64,000 nucleotides of DNA from Clostridia bacterium (lineage in GTDB: Bacteria; Bacillota; Clostridia; Christensenellales; Aristaeellaceae). Shown one piece after another: positions 33,565 through 40,821 of this stretch. Positions within the stretch are counted from its first letter, which is position 1; every line of letters starts with the position of its first letter. The position numbers and the translations under genes were made by a program. The DNA is taken from positions 120,975 to 184,974 of the forward strand of contig JAFQHP010000017.1 in NCBI GenBank assembly GCA_017397895.1, given 5' to 3'. The notes below the pieces were generated by a model that was not told the DNA's origin, searched no databases, and saw only the letters and a program-made list of their open reading frames with translations.

Positions 33565-34185
33565 ATGGCTAAAGGTGATAAGTTCTATTTCGATTCCCTG
33601 GCGCAGAGCGCGCAGTATACCAAGAAGGCAGCCGATTATCTGGCAAATTGCCTGGAAAACTATAAGCCGGAAGAGCTGCAGACGATGCTGGAAGAAATGC
33701 ATAAAATTGAGCACGCAGCCGATGGCAAGAAGCATGAAATCAACGAAGCCCTGGCCAAGGCCTTTGTGACCCCTGTGGACCGGGAGGACCTGGATATGCT
33801 CAGCCACCGGCTGGACGACGTAACGGACCTGCTGGAAGAAATTCTGCAGAAGTTCTACATTTTCAACATCCAGACCATGGTGCCCGCCGCCGTGACGTTT
33901 GCCAGGAAGATCGTCCGGTCCTGCGAGATTCTGTGCGATCTGATGAGCGAGTTTGAAAACTTCAAAAAGTCCAAGAAAATCCGTGGGATGATCATTGAAC
34001 TGAACGATGTGGAAGAAGAATGCGACCAGCTGTATCTTTCCTCCATGCGTGCACTGACGGTGGAATCCACGGACGCCCTGGTAACGGCCTCCTGGCGCAA
34101 TATTTTCGACTGCCTGGAAGAATGCGCCGACGCCTGCGAGCACGCCAGCGAATGTGTGGGCTCCGTCATCATGAAGAACACCTGA
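33565..34185 (+). CDS. DUF47 (PhoU-like) protein partner of PiT
   Basis: 206 residues, helical, PhoU-related. Text such as EEMHKIEHAADGKKHEINEALAKAF, PVDREDLDMLSHRLDDVTDLLEE, with acidic metal-binding positions, is typical of the TIGR00153/DUF47 family. Such proteins are cytoplasmic and modulate the neighbouring PiT carrier. GAAGGAG precedes ATG 33565. It ends the operon before a terminator at 34197. Confidence 0.92.
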   Translation: MAKGDKFYFDSLAQSAQYTKKAADYLANCLENYKPEELQTMLEEMHKIEHAADGKKHEINEALAKAFVTPVDREDLDMLSHRLDDVTDLLEEILQKFYIFNIQTMVPAAVTFARKIVRSCEILCDLMSEFENFKKSKKIRGMIIELNDVEEECDQLYLSSMRALTVESTDALVTASWRNIFDCLEECADACEHASECVGSVIMKNT

Positions 34186-34196
34186 TCTGAACAAAT

Positions 34197-34232
34197 AAAA
34201 GCCTTGAAACGGAATGGTTTCAGGGCTTTTTC
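34197..34232 (+). terminator. Terminator of the phosphate transporter operon
   Basis: AAAAGCCTTGAAAC pairs with GTTTCAGGGCTTTT (one G-T), followed by T and C. Confidence 0.8.
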
Positions 34233-34261
34233 TTGCGGCGGAAATAGAATTGTGGTATAGT
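34233..34261 (+). promoter_or_regulatory. Promoter of the AspT-like carrier
   Basis: TTGCGG (34233-34238) and TATAGT (34256-34261) with a 17-base spacer. Confidence 0.6.
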
Positions 34262-34262
34262 G

Positions 34263-34283
34263 AATGCATATATACTATGCATT
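34263..34283 (+). promoter_or_regulatory. 21-bp inverted repeat, candidate operator
   Basis: AATGCATA (34263-34270) and TATGCATT (34276-34283) form a perfect 8-bp dyad with a 5-base centre, positioned across the expected transcription start and 20 bases before the carrier start codon. Confidence 0.5.
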
Positions 34284-34303
34284 TACCAAAGGAGCATTAA
34301 GAT

Positions 34304-35944
34304 ATGGAGCAGGTGTTGGCGTTTATCAGCGATTATCTGGCAGGACACACAGAACTGGCAGTATTTTTGTGCCTGGGGCTGGGATATATGGCTGGGAAAA
34401 TTTCCATTGGCACGTTCCGGTTGGGTGCCACGGTGGGCACGCTGCTTGTGAGCCTGCTGGTGGGGCAGCTGGCGGATTTCAGCGTATCGGATCAATTGAA
34501 ATCCACCTTCTTTCTGCTGTTCTCTTTTGTGCTGGGCTATGAATCCGGGCCCGCGTTTTTTGCCAATCTGCGCACTTCCGGCATCAAATCTGTTTTTGTG
34601 GCGCTGTTTTACGGCGTAATGGTGTTCCTGGCGGTGGTATTGCTTGGGAAGGTGCTGTCTTTTGATACAGCCACTACGGCGGGCCTGCTTGCCGGTGCGC
34701 AAACCCAGTCCTCCGTGCTGGGGGTGGTGAGCCAGGCTTCTGACGAAAGCGCTGCCGCCACCGTTGCCTTCGCGCTGACCTACATTTTCGGCACTGCCGG
34801 TACCATTCTGTTTATGAAAAAAATCGGCCCTGCCATGATGGGCATCAATCTCCGCCGGGCTGTGAAGGAAAAAATGGACCGGGAGAAGAGCGCAGCCGGT
34901 ATGAAGCGGGTCATGGTGGATACTGCCGTACAGGTGCGGGCATACCGGGTGGAGGAGGCGTCCTCCTATGACGGGCAGACGGTGGAAGCGTTGGAAAAGA
35001 TGAACCTGGGCCAGGTGCAGATTGCCAGGTTGTTCAGAGACGGCCGGGAATGCGAAATGGAACAGGATACACAGGTACTGCCCGGGGATGTGATCACGGT
35101 GGTTGGGAAGGTGGACAGGATCAATATGTTTGATAATGACCACCTGACAGAAATGACGGAAAACGAATATTTGCAATTGGCCATTGCATCGGCCGAATTG
35201 ATTGTAACGGCAGAAAAAACGGAGGATATTGAAGGCTTGCTCAGCAGCCACAGTGTGCTGATCAGGAAGGTGATCCGCGCAGGAAAGGAAATGACGGTTG
35301 AGGCTGCCGGCGGCATCAAAGAAGGAGATCATCTGCTGATCGCAGGCCCTCAGGCCGGCGTGAAAGCAGCGGCACGGAAAATTGGTTATTTGAAAAGCAC
35401 CGGGGATCAGACGGACGTTTCCTTCTTCTCCATTGCCATTGTGCTGGGCATTATCCTGGGCAGCTTTGCCATTGATTGTCAGAACGTGGCGCTGGCCCTT
35501 GGTGCCAGCGGCGGCGCGCTGCTGATGGGCCTGTTTTGCGGATACCGGTATCACAAAAACCCAAAACATGGCTATATTTCTTCCGGCGCAAGGTGGCTGA
35601 TCAAAAGCCTGGGGCTGAATGTATTCATTGCCGCCACCGCCCTGAATGCGGCAAAGCACCTGGGTGCAGCGGTAAACTGGGGATGCATTCCCATCCTGCT
35701 GGCCGGGGCTGTATTGACATTGCTGCCTCATGTGGCAACCATCTTCTTTGCCAGAAGGGCGCTGAAAATGGATGCTGTGGATACCTTGGGCTCCCTGTGC
35801 GGCAGCGCCACCTGCACCGCGGCGCTCAATGCCCTCATTGAGGATACGGAAAGTGCTTCCTTTGCCGCCAGCTATTCGCCGGCCTATGCAGTGGGGAATA
35901 TACTGCTTACACTGATTGGCATTGCGGTTTCGCTGATTATCTGA
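34304..35944 (+). CDS. AspT/YidE-family transporter with TrkA_C domains
   Basis: 546 residues, with two sets of hydrophobic helices separated by a cytoplasmic region of two TrkA_C-like domains (about 210-290 and 295-365; VRAYRVEEASSYDGQ, LPGDVITVVG). This is the layout of the aspartate-alanine exchanger family, which includes AspT. Conserved small-residue text such as LLAGAQTQSSVLGVVSQA fits the family. GGAGCATTAAG precedes ATG 34304. It converges on an aspartate-type aminotransferase, which supports a role in aspartate/alanine exchange. The substrate is not proven. Confidence 0.85.
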   Translation: MEQVLAFISDYLAGHTELAVFLCLGLGYMAGKISIGTFRLGATVGTLLVSLLVGQLADFSVSDQLKSTFFLLFSFVLGYESGPAFFANLRTSGIKSVFVALFYGVMVFLAVVLLGKVLSFDTATTAGLLAGAQTQSSVLGVVSQASDESAAATVAFALTYIFGTAGTILFMKKIGPAMMGINLRRAVKEKMDREKSAAGMKRVMVDTAVQVRAYRVEEASSYDGQTVEALEKMNLGQVQIARLFRDGRECEMEQDTQVLPGDVITVVGKVDRINMFDNDHLTEMTENEYLQLAIASAELIVTAEKTEDIEGLLSSHSVLIRKVIRAGKEMTVEAAGGIKEGDHLLIAGPQAGVKAAARKIGYLKSTGDQTDVSFFSIAIVLGIILGSFAIDCQNVALALGASGGALLMGLFCGYRYHKNPKHGYISSGARWLIKSLGLNVFIAATALNAAKHLGAAVNWGCIPILLAGAVLTLLPHVATIFFARRALKMDAVDTLGSLCGSATCTAALNALIEDTESASFAASYSPAYAVGNILLTLIGIAVSLII

Positions 35945-35958
35945 AAAACAGCATAAAA

Positions 35959-35990
35959 AAACGCCCTGTAAGTTGCGTTACAGGGCGTTT
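35959..35990. terminator. Bidirectional terminator
   Basis: AACGCCCTGTAA (35960-35971) pairs perfectly with TTACAGGGCGTT (35978-35989), with A and T flanks for both strands. Confidence 0.9.
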
Positions 35991-35996
35991 TGAATA

Positions 35997-37298
35997 TCAG
36001 TGGGTTTCTTCCTGCATGCCGGCCAGAATCTTCTTGGCGGCGGCGATGCGTACGCACAGAGTGAAGATCTTCATGGCGTTGGTCAGATCGGCCAGGCAGG
36101 GGTAGGTGGGGGCAATGCGGATGTTGGAATCGTTGGGGTCCATGCCGTAGGGCCAGGTGGCGCCGGCGGCGGTCATAGTGACGCCGGCCTTCTTGCAGCG
36201 GGCCACGATGTCCTTGGCGCAGCCGGGCAGGCTGTCGAACATGATGAAGTAGCCGCCCAGGGGATTGGTCCAGGTGCCGATGTTCAGGCCTTCCAGGTCT
36301 TCCTTGAGGATGGCCGTTACGGCTTCAAACTTGGGCCGGATGATATCGGCGTGTTTTCTCATGTGCTCCACCATGCCGTGGATGTTTTTGAAGAACCGGG
36401 CATGGCGCAGCTGGTTCACCTTATCGTGGCCGATGGTCTGGTGGCGAAGATAGGTGATGAAGTCATCCATGTTGTTTGGGCTGGTGGCAATGGCGGCAAT
36501 GCCGCTGCCGGGGAAGGTGATCTTGCTGGTGGAAGCGAATTTGTACACCAGATCCGGGTTACCGGCCCGCTTGCATTCCGCCAGGATTTCGATCAGATGG
36601 TCCTGGTGATGGTCATAGAGGTGGTGCATACCGTAGGCATTGTCCCAGAAGATACGGAAGTCGGGTGCGGCAGGCTCCAGGCGGGCAAAGCGGCGCACGG
36701 TTTCGTCGGAATAGGAAATGCCCTGGGGATTGGAATACTTGGGCACGCACCAGATGCCCTTGATGGTATCGTCTTCACTGACCAGCTTTTCCACCATATC
36801 CATATCCGGGCCTTCGATGGTCATGGGCACGGGGATCATTTTGATGCCGAAGTATTCGGTGATGGCAAAATGCCGGTCATAGCCGGGCACGGGGCAAAGG
36901 AACTTTACCTCCGGCAGCTGGCACCAGGGGGTGTTGCCCATCACGCCGTGGGTCCACACACGGGAGATGGTGTCAAACATGACGTTCAGGGAAGAGTTGC
37001 CGTAGATGATGATGTCCTTGGGGTTATTCTCCATCATGTCACCCAGCAATTCCCGGGCTTCTTCAATGCCGGTGAGGGTGCCGTAATTGCGGCAGTCGGT
37101 TCCGTCTTCGCAAGTGAGATCAGAGCCGGAAAAGAGCACATCCATCATGCCCATGGAAAGATCCAATTGCTCCTGGCAGGGGATGCCCCGGCTCATGTTC
37201 AATTGCATGCCCAGGTTCTGCATTTTTTTATACTGTGCTTTCAGGTTTACCAGTTCCGTGGAAAGCTCTGCCACGGTCATTTCTGCATAAGGCTTCAT
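35997..37298 (-). CDS. PLP-dependent aspartate aminotransferase (PF12897 type)
   Basis: 433 residues. Marks of this class I/II branch include SRGIPCQEQLDLSMGM, YGTLTGIEEARELLGDMM, CPVPGYDRHFAITEYFGI and the PLP-lysine region YKFASTSKITFPGSG. DNAYGMHHL carries the Asp that contacts the PLP ring. The family is known as type Ic aspartate aminotransferase. It converts aspartate and 2-oxoglutarate to oxaloacetate and glutamate. A start at 37298 follows a GAGAGGTAG site, and a promoter with a dyad lies upstream. It converges on the AspT-like carrier. Confidence 0.9.
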   Translation of the reverse strand: MKPYAEMTVAELSTELVNLKAQYKKMQNLGMQLNMSRGIPCQEQLDLSMGMMDVLFSGSDLTCEDGTDCRNYGTLTGIEEARELLGDMMENNPKDIIIYGNSSLNVMFDTISRVWTHGVMGNTPWCQLPEVKFLCPVPGYDRHFAITEYFGIKMIPVPMTIEGPDMDMVEKLVSEDDTIKGIWCVPKYSNPQGISYSDETVRRFARLEPAAPDFRIFWDNAYGMHHLYDHHQDHLIEILAECKRAGNPDLVYKFASTSKITFPGSGIAAIATSPNNMDDFITYLRHQTIGHDKVNQLRHARFFKNIHGMVEHMRKHADIIRPKFEAVTAILKEDLEGLNIGTWTNPLGGYFIMFDSLPGCAKDIVARCKKAGVTMTAAGATWPYGMDPNDSNIRIAPTYPCLADLTNAMKIFTLCVRIAAAKKILAGMQEETH

Positions 37299-37334
37299 GA
37301 TGCTCTACCTCTCAAAACATAGGATCCATTATCC

Positions 37335-37383
37335 ATATGCGGGATAATACGCATATTTTACCAGACAAAACTGCATTTATCAA
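37335..37383 (-). promoter_or_regulatory. Promoter and inverted repeat of the aminotransferase gene
   Basis: On the minus strand TTGATA (37378-37383) and TAAAAT (37355-37360) are 17 bases apart. The dyad ATATGCG/CGCATAT (37335-37341, 37350-37356; 8-base centre) overlaps the -10 and transcription start and could be an operator. Bases 37384-37457 hold no feature. Confidence 0.6.
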
Positions 37384-37457
37384 GAGAAAAACCGGATAAA
37401 AACAGGATTATTTGGAGAAAAAATGAAATTTATGTTTTCGATTCCTTCATTTGTGCA

Positions 37458-37700
37458 GTGATAAAGAAAAAATGGAACAAAAAAAGCGCCGTCCGGATGG
37501 GCGGTTCAGAATTCGGCGTGGGGGAAGGCTGGCGCATTTACATCACCCATGCCGATGACATTGGCCTGGCGGAAAAAGCAAAGCAGATGCTGGCCCAGGT
37601 GTTTCCAAAGGCTGTCTTTGAAACGCACCATCTGACCCCGGCCTTCGTCACCCAGGGCGGCCCCAGCTGCGTGGCGGTTCAGGTAATCAAGAGTATGTAA
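37458..37700 (+). pseudogene. Remnant of a degV-family gene (C-terminal part only)
   Basis: From about 37520 the frame encodes GWRIYITHADDIGLAEKAKQM, then VFETHHLTPAFVTQGGPSCVAVQVIK, the closing part of DegV fatty-acid-binding proteins (normally about 280 residues; here under 65). Upstream bases have no DegV N-terminal text and no ribosome site for the frame; the first 20 codons are unrelated and Lys-rich. A hairpin terminator still follows at 37713. The 5' part seems to have been lost. An unrelated small protein is possible but less likely. Confidence 0.6.
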
Positions 37701-37712
37701 AATCATCATCAG

Positions 37713-37740
37713 GCGCTGCAGATATGCGGCGCTTGTTTTT
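37713..37740 (+). terminator. Terminator after the degV remnant
   Basis: GCGCTGC pairs with GCGGCGC with one G-T across AGATAT, followed by TTGTTTTT. Confidence 0.75.
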
Positions 37741-37761
37741 ATATGTAAAACGAACAAATGT

Positions 37762-37790
37762 TTGCAAAATGCAACATGGTGTGTTATAAT
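37762..37790 (+). promoter_or_regulatory. Promoter of ridA-GNAT
   Basis: TTGCAA (37762-37767) and TATAAT (37785-37790) with a 17-base spacer. Confidence 0.85.
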
Positions 37791-37811
37791 GCAGAAAAAG
37801 GAGGGATGAAC

Positions 37812-38201
37812 ATGGGTGAAATTATCCGGCGGAACCTGGACGAGCAGACGGCAAAGGAATATGCATATTCTGAAATTGTGGAAGCAGGCGGCTTTGTGTT
37901 TTTGACTTTCTGCGTGGGCAATGTGGGCCAGAGCGTGGAAATGCAGGTGCACGGCGCCCTGGACCACATGGAACAAAGACTGAAAACGGTAGGGCTGACG
38001 CTGCAGGATGTGGTGAAGGTGGATGTGCTGATGAAGGATCCGTGGAACATCCCGCCCATGGAGAAGGTGTTCCGGGAGCGCTTTGGGGAGGACCATCTGC
38101 CGGCCCGGAAAACCATTGCCACGGAATTTGCCCACCGGGGCGGCGAAAATGGCCTGCAGGTGCAGATAGACGCTATTGCATACAGAGGGAATAAAGAATG
38201 A
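37812..38201 (+). CDS. RidA-family protein
   Basis: 129 residues. RidA/YjgF proteins hydrolyse reactive enamine/imine intermediates from PLP enzymes. Text such as AGGFVFLTFCVGNV, VEMQVHGALDHMEQRL, DVVKVDVLMKDP, and PARKTIATEFAH, with the conserved Arg near position 108, fits. ATG 37812 is chosen because AAGGAGGG ends at 37805; ATG 37806 is too close. It overlaps the GNAT gene by 4 bases. The aminotransferase nearby could be a source of imines, though it is on the other strand. Confidence 0.9.
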   Translation: MGEIIRRNLDEQTAKEYAYSEIVEAGGFVFLTFCVGNVGQSVEMQVHGALDHMEQRLKTVGLTLQDVVKVDVLMKDPWNIPPMEKVFRERFGEDHLPARKTIATEFAHRGGENGLQVQIDAIAYRGNKE

Positions 38202-38632
38202 ATGTAAAAATACAAGCGGAGAGGCTGACCAAAGATCAATATATCACTTTTCTGAAGAAGACGGATCTTGGCAGCCAGTACCCCAGGGAACGATTTGAAG
38301 AGCGGATTGAAAAGCTGGTAAAAAATGCTTCCATCAGCCTGACAGCCCGGGATGAAGCGGGCTTGCTGGCGGGGGTTCTGTTTGGCATTACGGATTTTGC
38401 CTATTGGCTGTTCATTACCGACCTTGGCGTGGACAGGCGATATGTGGGAAAAGGGATTGGCAGGCAGCTGATGCAGACGGCCCATGAACTGGCCGGCGGG
38501 GAAGGGGATATTATCCTCTACACCTGCGCCAATGAAAACGCCATTGGTTTCTATGAAAAATTCGGGATGGAAAGAGCCTTGGACGTGATGGTGAAAAATC
38601 ACGTGGAATGGACGGACTTTACCGTGGAATGA
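38198..38632 (+). CDS. GNAT-family N-acetyltransferase
   Basis: 144 residues. The acetyl-CoA-binding motif VDRRYVGKGIGRQLMQ lies in the middle, followed by NENAIGFYEKFGMER, both standard GNAT features. The substrate is unknown. It overlaps ridA by ATGA, so the two are translated together. After the stop a weak ACAGC/GCTGT hairpin with four T overlaps the -35 of the next promoter. Confidence 0.88.
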   Translation: MNVKIQAERLTKDQYITFLKKTDLGSQYPRERFEERIEKLVKNASISLTARDEAGLLAGVLFGITDFAYWLFITDLGVDRRYVGKGIGRQLMQTAHELAGGEGDIILYTCANENAIGFYEKFGMERALDVMVKNHVEWTDFTVE

Positions 38633-38636
38633 CAGC

Positions 38637-38665
38637 TGGACATACCGCTGTTTTTGTGCTATTAT
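38637..38665 (+). promoter_or_regulatory. Promoter of the pnuC leader
   Basis: TGGACA (38637-38642) and TATTAT (38660-38665) with a 17-base spacer, immediately after the GNAT gene. Confidence 0.75.
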
Positions 38666-38670
38666 GCAGG

Positions 38671-38749
38671 TACTGCCACCGGGTAGGAATGTGAAAAGCA
38701 TTCGGAGTGCATCGTTAGGTCCTTGAAGATGCGCTGCGGATGCTTTTTT
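38671..38749 (+). promoter_or_regulatory. Candidate riboswitch leader with terminator, upstream of pnuC
   Basis: The leader begins just after the promoter. A 16-bp hairpin (38698-38713 with 38728-38743; one mismatch, two G-T) and six T form an intrinsic terminator ending 16 bases before the pnuC start. An alternative helix GAATG/CATTC (38687-38691 with 38699-38703), backed by CC/GG, would break the terminator. This switch-like layout suits ligand control of pnuC. It could instead be a simple terminator for the ridA operon, but the promoter lies upstream of it. I do not recognise the class. Confidence 0.55.
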
Positions 38750-38765
38750 GTTGGGGGGAAGAAGG

Positions 38766-39557
38766 ATGAAGAAAGTATTCTGCTATTTCAGCAAAGGCGA
38801 ATGGGCACTGTGGGCGGGTTCGGTTGCGGCAATTTTGCTGGGGCATATCATATTTTCCGGGAAGGACGGGCTCACCCTTATTGCGTCCCTGATTGGCGTG
38901 ACCAGCCTGATATTCAATGCCAAGGGCAATCCTGCGGGCCAGGTGCTGATGATTATTTTCAGTATCCTCTACAGCATCATTTCCTGGAGCTTCCGATACT
39001 TTGGCGAAATGATCACCTATCTTGGCATGACATTGCCCATGGCGGCGGTTGCGCTGATTGCCTGGCTGAAAAACCCTTATGCTGGGAAGCGGACAGAAGT
39101 GAAGGTAAACGGGATCGGCAGAAAGGAATGGGTGCTTGCCCTGATATTGACAGCAGCTGTGACCGGCGTGTTTTATTTCATCCTGGCCTTTTTTTATACA
39201 CCCAATATTTTTCTCAGCACCCTTTCTGTTGCCACCAGCTTCCTGGCGGCGTACCTCACCTTCCGCAGAAGCCCGTATTTTGCCCTGGTGTACGCCATGA
39301 ACGACGTGGTGCTGATTGCGTTGTGGGTGCTGGCTTCCATCGTGGATGCTGCATACATTTCTGTAATCATTTGTTTTGCGGCGTTTTTTTTGAACGATCT
39401 GTACGGCTTTATCAGCTGGAGGCGGATGCAAAGGCGGCAGAACCCCCCCAAAGCAATTGACAATGGAAAAAAAGAAGCGCATAATACAGGTAATGAAAAC
39501 TACACAGGAGGACAACACAGATGGATGTATCTGCCCGTCGTGCATTTAATTTGCTGA
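38766..39557 (+). CDS. pnuC: PnuC-like vitamin transporter (nicotinamide riboside or similar)
   Basis: 263 residues with seven hydrophobic helices. Family text includes SLIGVTSLIFNAKGNPAGQ, YSIISWSFRYFGEMITYLGM, and NDVVLIALWVLA, with the conserved Trp, Tyr and Asn residues of the substrate site. It imports nicotinamide riboside, thiamine or riboflavin. A GGGGGGAAGAAGG site precedes ATG 38766. The last 30 residues (QRRQNPPKAID to the end) are unlike the family and overlap the next gene and its promoter, suggesting a lost earlier stop. A riboswitch-like leader lies upstream. Confidence 0.85.
   Translation: MKKVFCYFSKGEWALWAGSVAAILLGHIIFSGKDGLTLIASLIGVTSLIFNAKGNPAGQVLMIIFSILYSIISWSFRYFGEMITYLGMTLPMAAVALIAWLKNPYAGKRTEVKVNGIGRKEWVLALILTAAVTGVFYFILAFFYTPNIFLSTLSVATSFLAAYLTFRRSPYFALVYAMNDVVLIALWVLASIVDAAYISVIICFAAFFLNDLYGFISWRRMQRRQNPPKAIDNGKKEAHNTGNENYTGGQHRWMYLPVVHLIC
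39457..39485 (+). promoter_or_regulatory. Promoter of the M28 peptidase gene inside the pnuC 3' end
   Basis: Consensus TTGACA (39457-39462) and CATAAT (39480-39485) with a 17-base spacer, overlapping codons of the PnuC tail. Confidence 0.75.
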
Positions 39558-40783
39558 AGGAACTGGCTTATGTGCGTGTTTCCGGCACTGAAGCGGAAAA
39601 GAAGGCAGCGGAAAGGCTGCTGGAGGAAGTGAAAAGCTGCGGTGTGGAAGCGAGGATTGAAGAATTCACTGTGAAAGCGGGGAAGGTAAACAAAGCAACG
39701 CTGAAGGTGACCAAGCCCTATGTAAAGGAATATGAAGTAACCGGCTACGAGCGCAGCCTTTCCACCCCGGAAGGCGGCCTGGATGCGGAGTTTTACTATG
39801 CCGAAAACCTGCTGCCGGTGCATCTGCAAAACTGCAAGGGCAAGATTGTGCTGATTAACGGCCGCCTCCGCCGCACCGATTATGAAAAGCTGCAACAGGC
39901 CGGCGCTGCCGCCATTCTTACCTTCTCCGGCACCACGCTGGACCGTATCAGCGAAACAGACTGCGATATCCGCAAGCTTCGTGAAATGCTGACGGACGAG
40001 TTGGGCTTCAATGTGGCGCTGAACATGCGTGCTGCCGATGCTGCTGAAATTGTTCGCCGTAGCGCAACGGAAATGCACATTGAAGTGGAAAGCGAATGCT
40101 TCGATGCCACCAGCCGCAATGTGTGCGCTGTGATCCCCGGTAAGGAATTTCCGGAGGAGATCATTTCCTTCGGTGCGCATTATGACAGCGTGCATTTTTC
40201 AACGGGCGTGTATGACAATATGTCCGGCAGTGTGATCATCATGGAGCTGATGCGCTATTTCGCCGCCCATCAGCCTGCCCGTACCCTGAAATTCAACTGG
40301 TACGGCTCCGAAGAGCAGGGCCTGCTTGGAAGCAAGGCCTGGGTGGAAGCCCATAAGGACGAACTGGACAAGCACATGCTGATGGTGAACGTGGATGTGG
40401 CGGCCGCTACTCTGGGCTCCAACTATGCGCCGGTATTGGCAACGGAGGGGGTAGTGGGCTATGTGGATGCCATGATGAAGGAAGCGGGCATTCCCTGCAA
40501 GGTGGAACTGGATATCTACTCCAGCGACTGCATCCCCTTTGCGGATCAAGGCGTGCCGGCCATCAACCTGTGCCGTTTCGGCCCCCAGGGCGCGGGCTAT
40601 ATTCATGACCGCAGGGATAACCTCAGGAGCGGTTATCTGGACGAAAAGGCCCTGGATATTACCCTGCAGCAGGGGCTGATGCTGGCAAAGCGTCTGGACA
40701 GCGCCAAGGTGTTCCCCATTGAACGCAAAATCAGCGATGATATCAAAAAGAAAGTGGATGAATACCTGTTCAAAAAGAAGTAA
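39521..40783 (+). CDS. M28-family metallopeptidase with PA-like insert
   Basis: 420 residues, cytoplasmic (no signal peptide). Zinc ligands and catalytic residues appear in FGAHYDSVHF, VYDNMSGSV, GSEEQGLLGS, MVNVDVAA and YIHDRRDN, the M28 order of His, Asp, Glu-Glu, Asp, His. Residues about 90-160 (GKIVLINGRLRRTDYEKLQ, AAAILTFSG) form a PA domain. Such enzymes are aminopeptidases or dipeptidases. AGGAGG lies before ATG 39521. It has its own promoter within pnuC and overlaps it by 37 bases. Confidence 0.9.
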   Translation: MDVSARRAFNLLKELAYVRVSGTEAEKKAAERLLEEVKSCGVEARIEEFTVKAGKVNKATLKVTKPYVKEYEVTGYERSLSTPEGGLDAEFYYAENLLPVHLQNCKGKIVLINGRLRRTDYEKLQQAGAAAILTFSGTTLDRISETDCDIRKLREMLTDELGFNVALNMRAADAAEIVRRSATEMHIEVESECFDATSRNVCAVIPGKEFPEEIISFGAHYDSVHFSTGVYDNMSGSVIIMELMRYFAAHQPARTLKFNWYGSEEQGLLGSKAWVEAHKDELDKHMLMVNVDVAAATLGSNYAPVLATEGVVGYVDAMMKEAGIPCKVELDIYSSDCIPFADQGVPAINLCRFGPQGAGYIHDRRDNLRSGYLDEKALDITLQQGLMLAKRLDSAKVFPIERKISDDIKKKVDEYLFKKK

Positions 40784-40821
40784 GATCAGATTGGAAAATT
40801 CATAAGCCGGGAGGAGACAGC

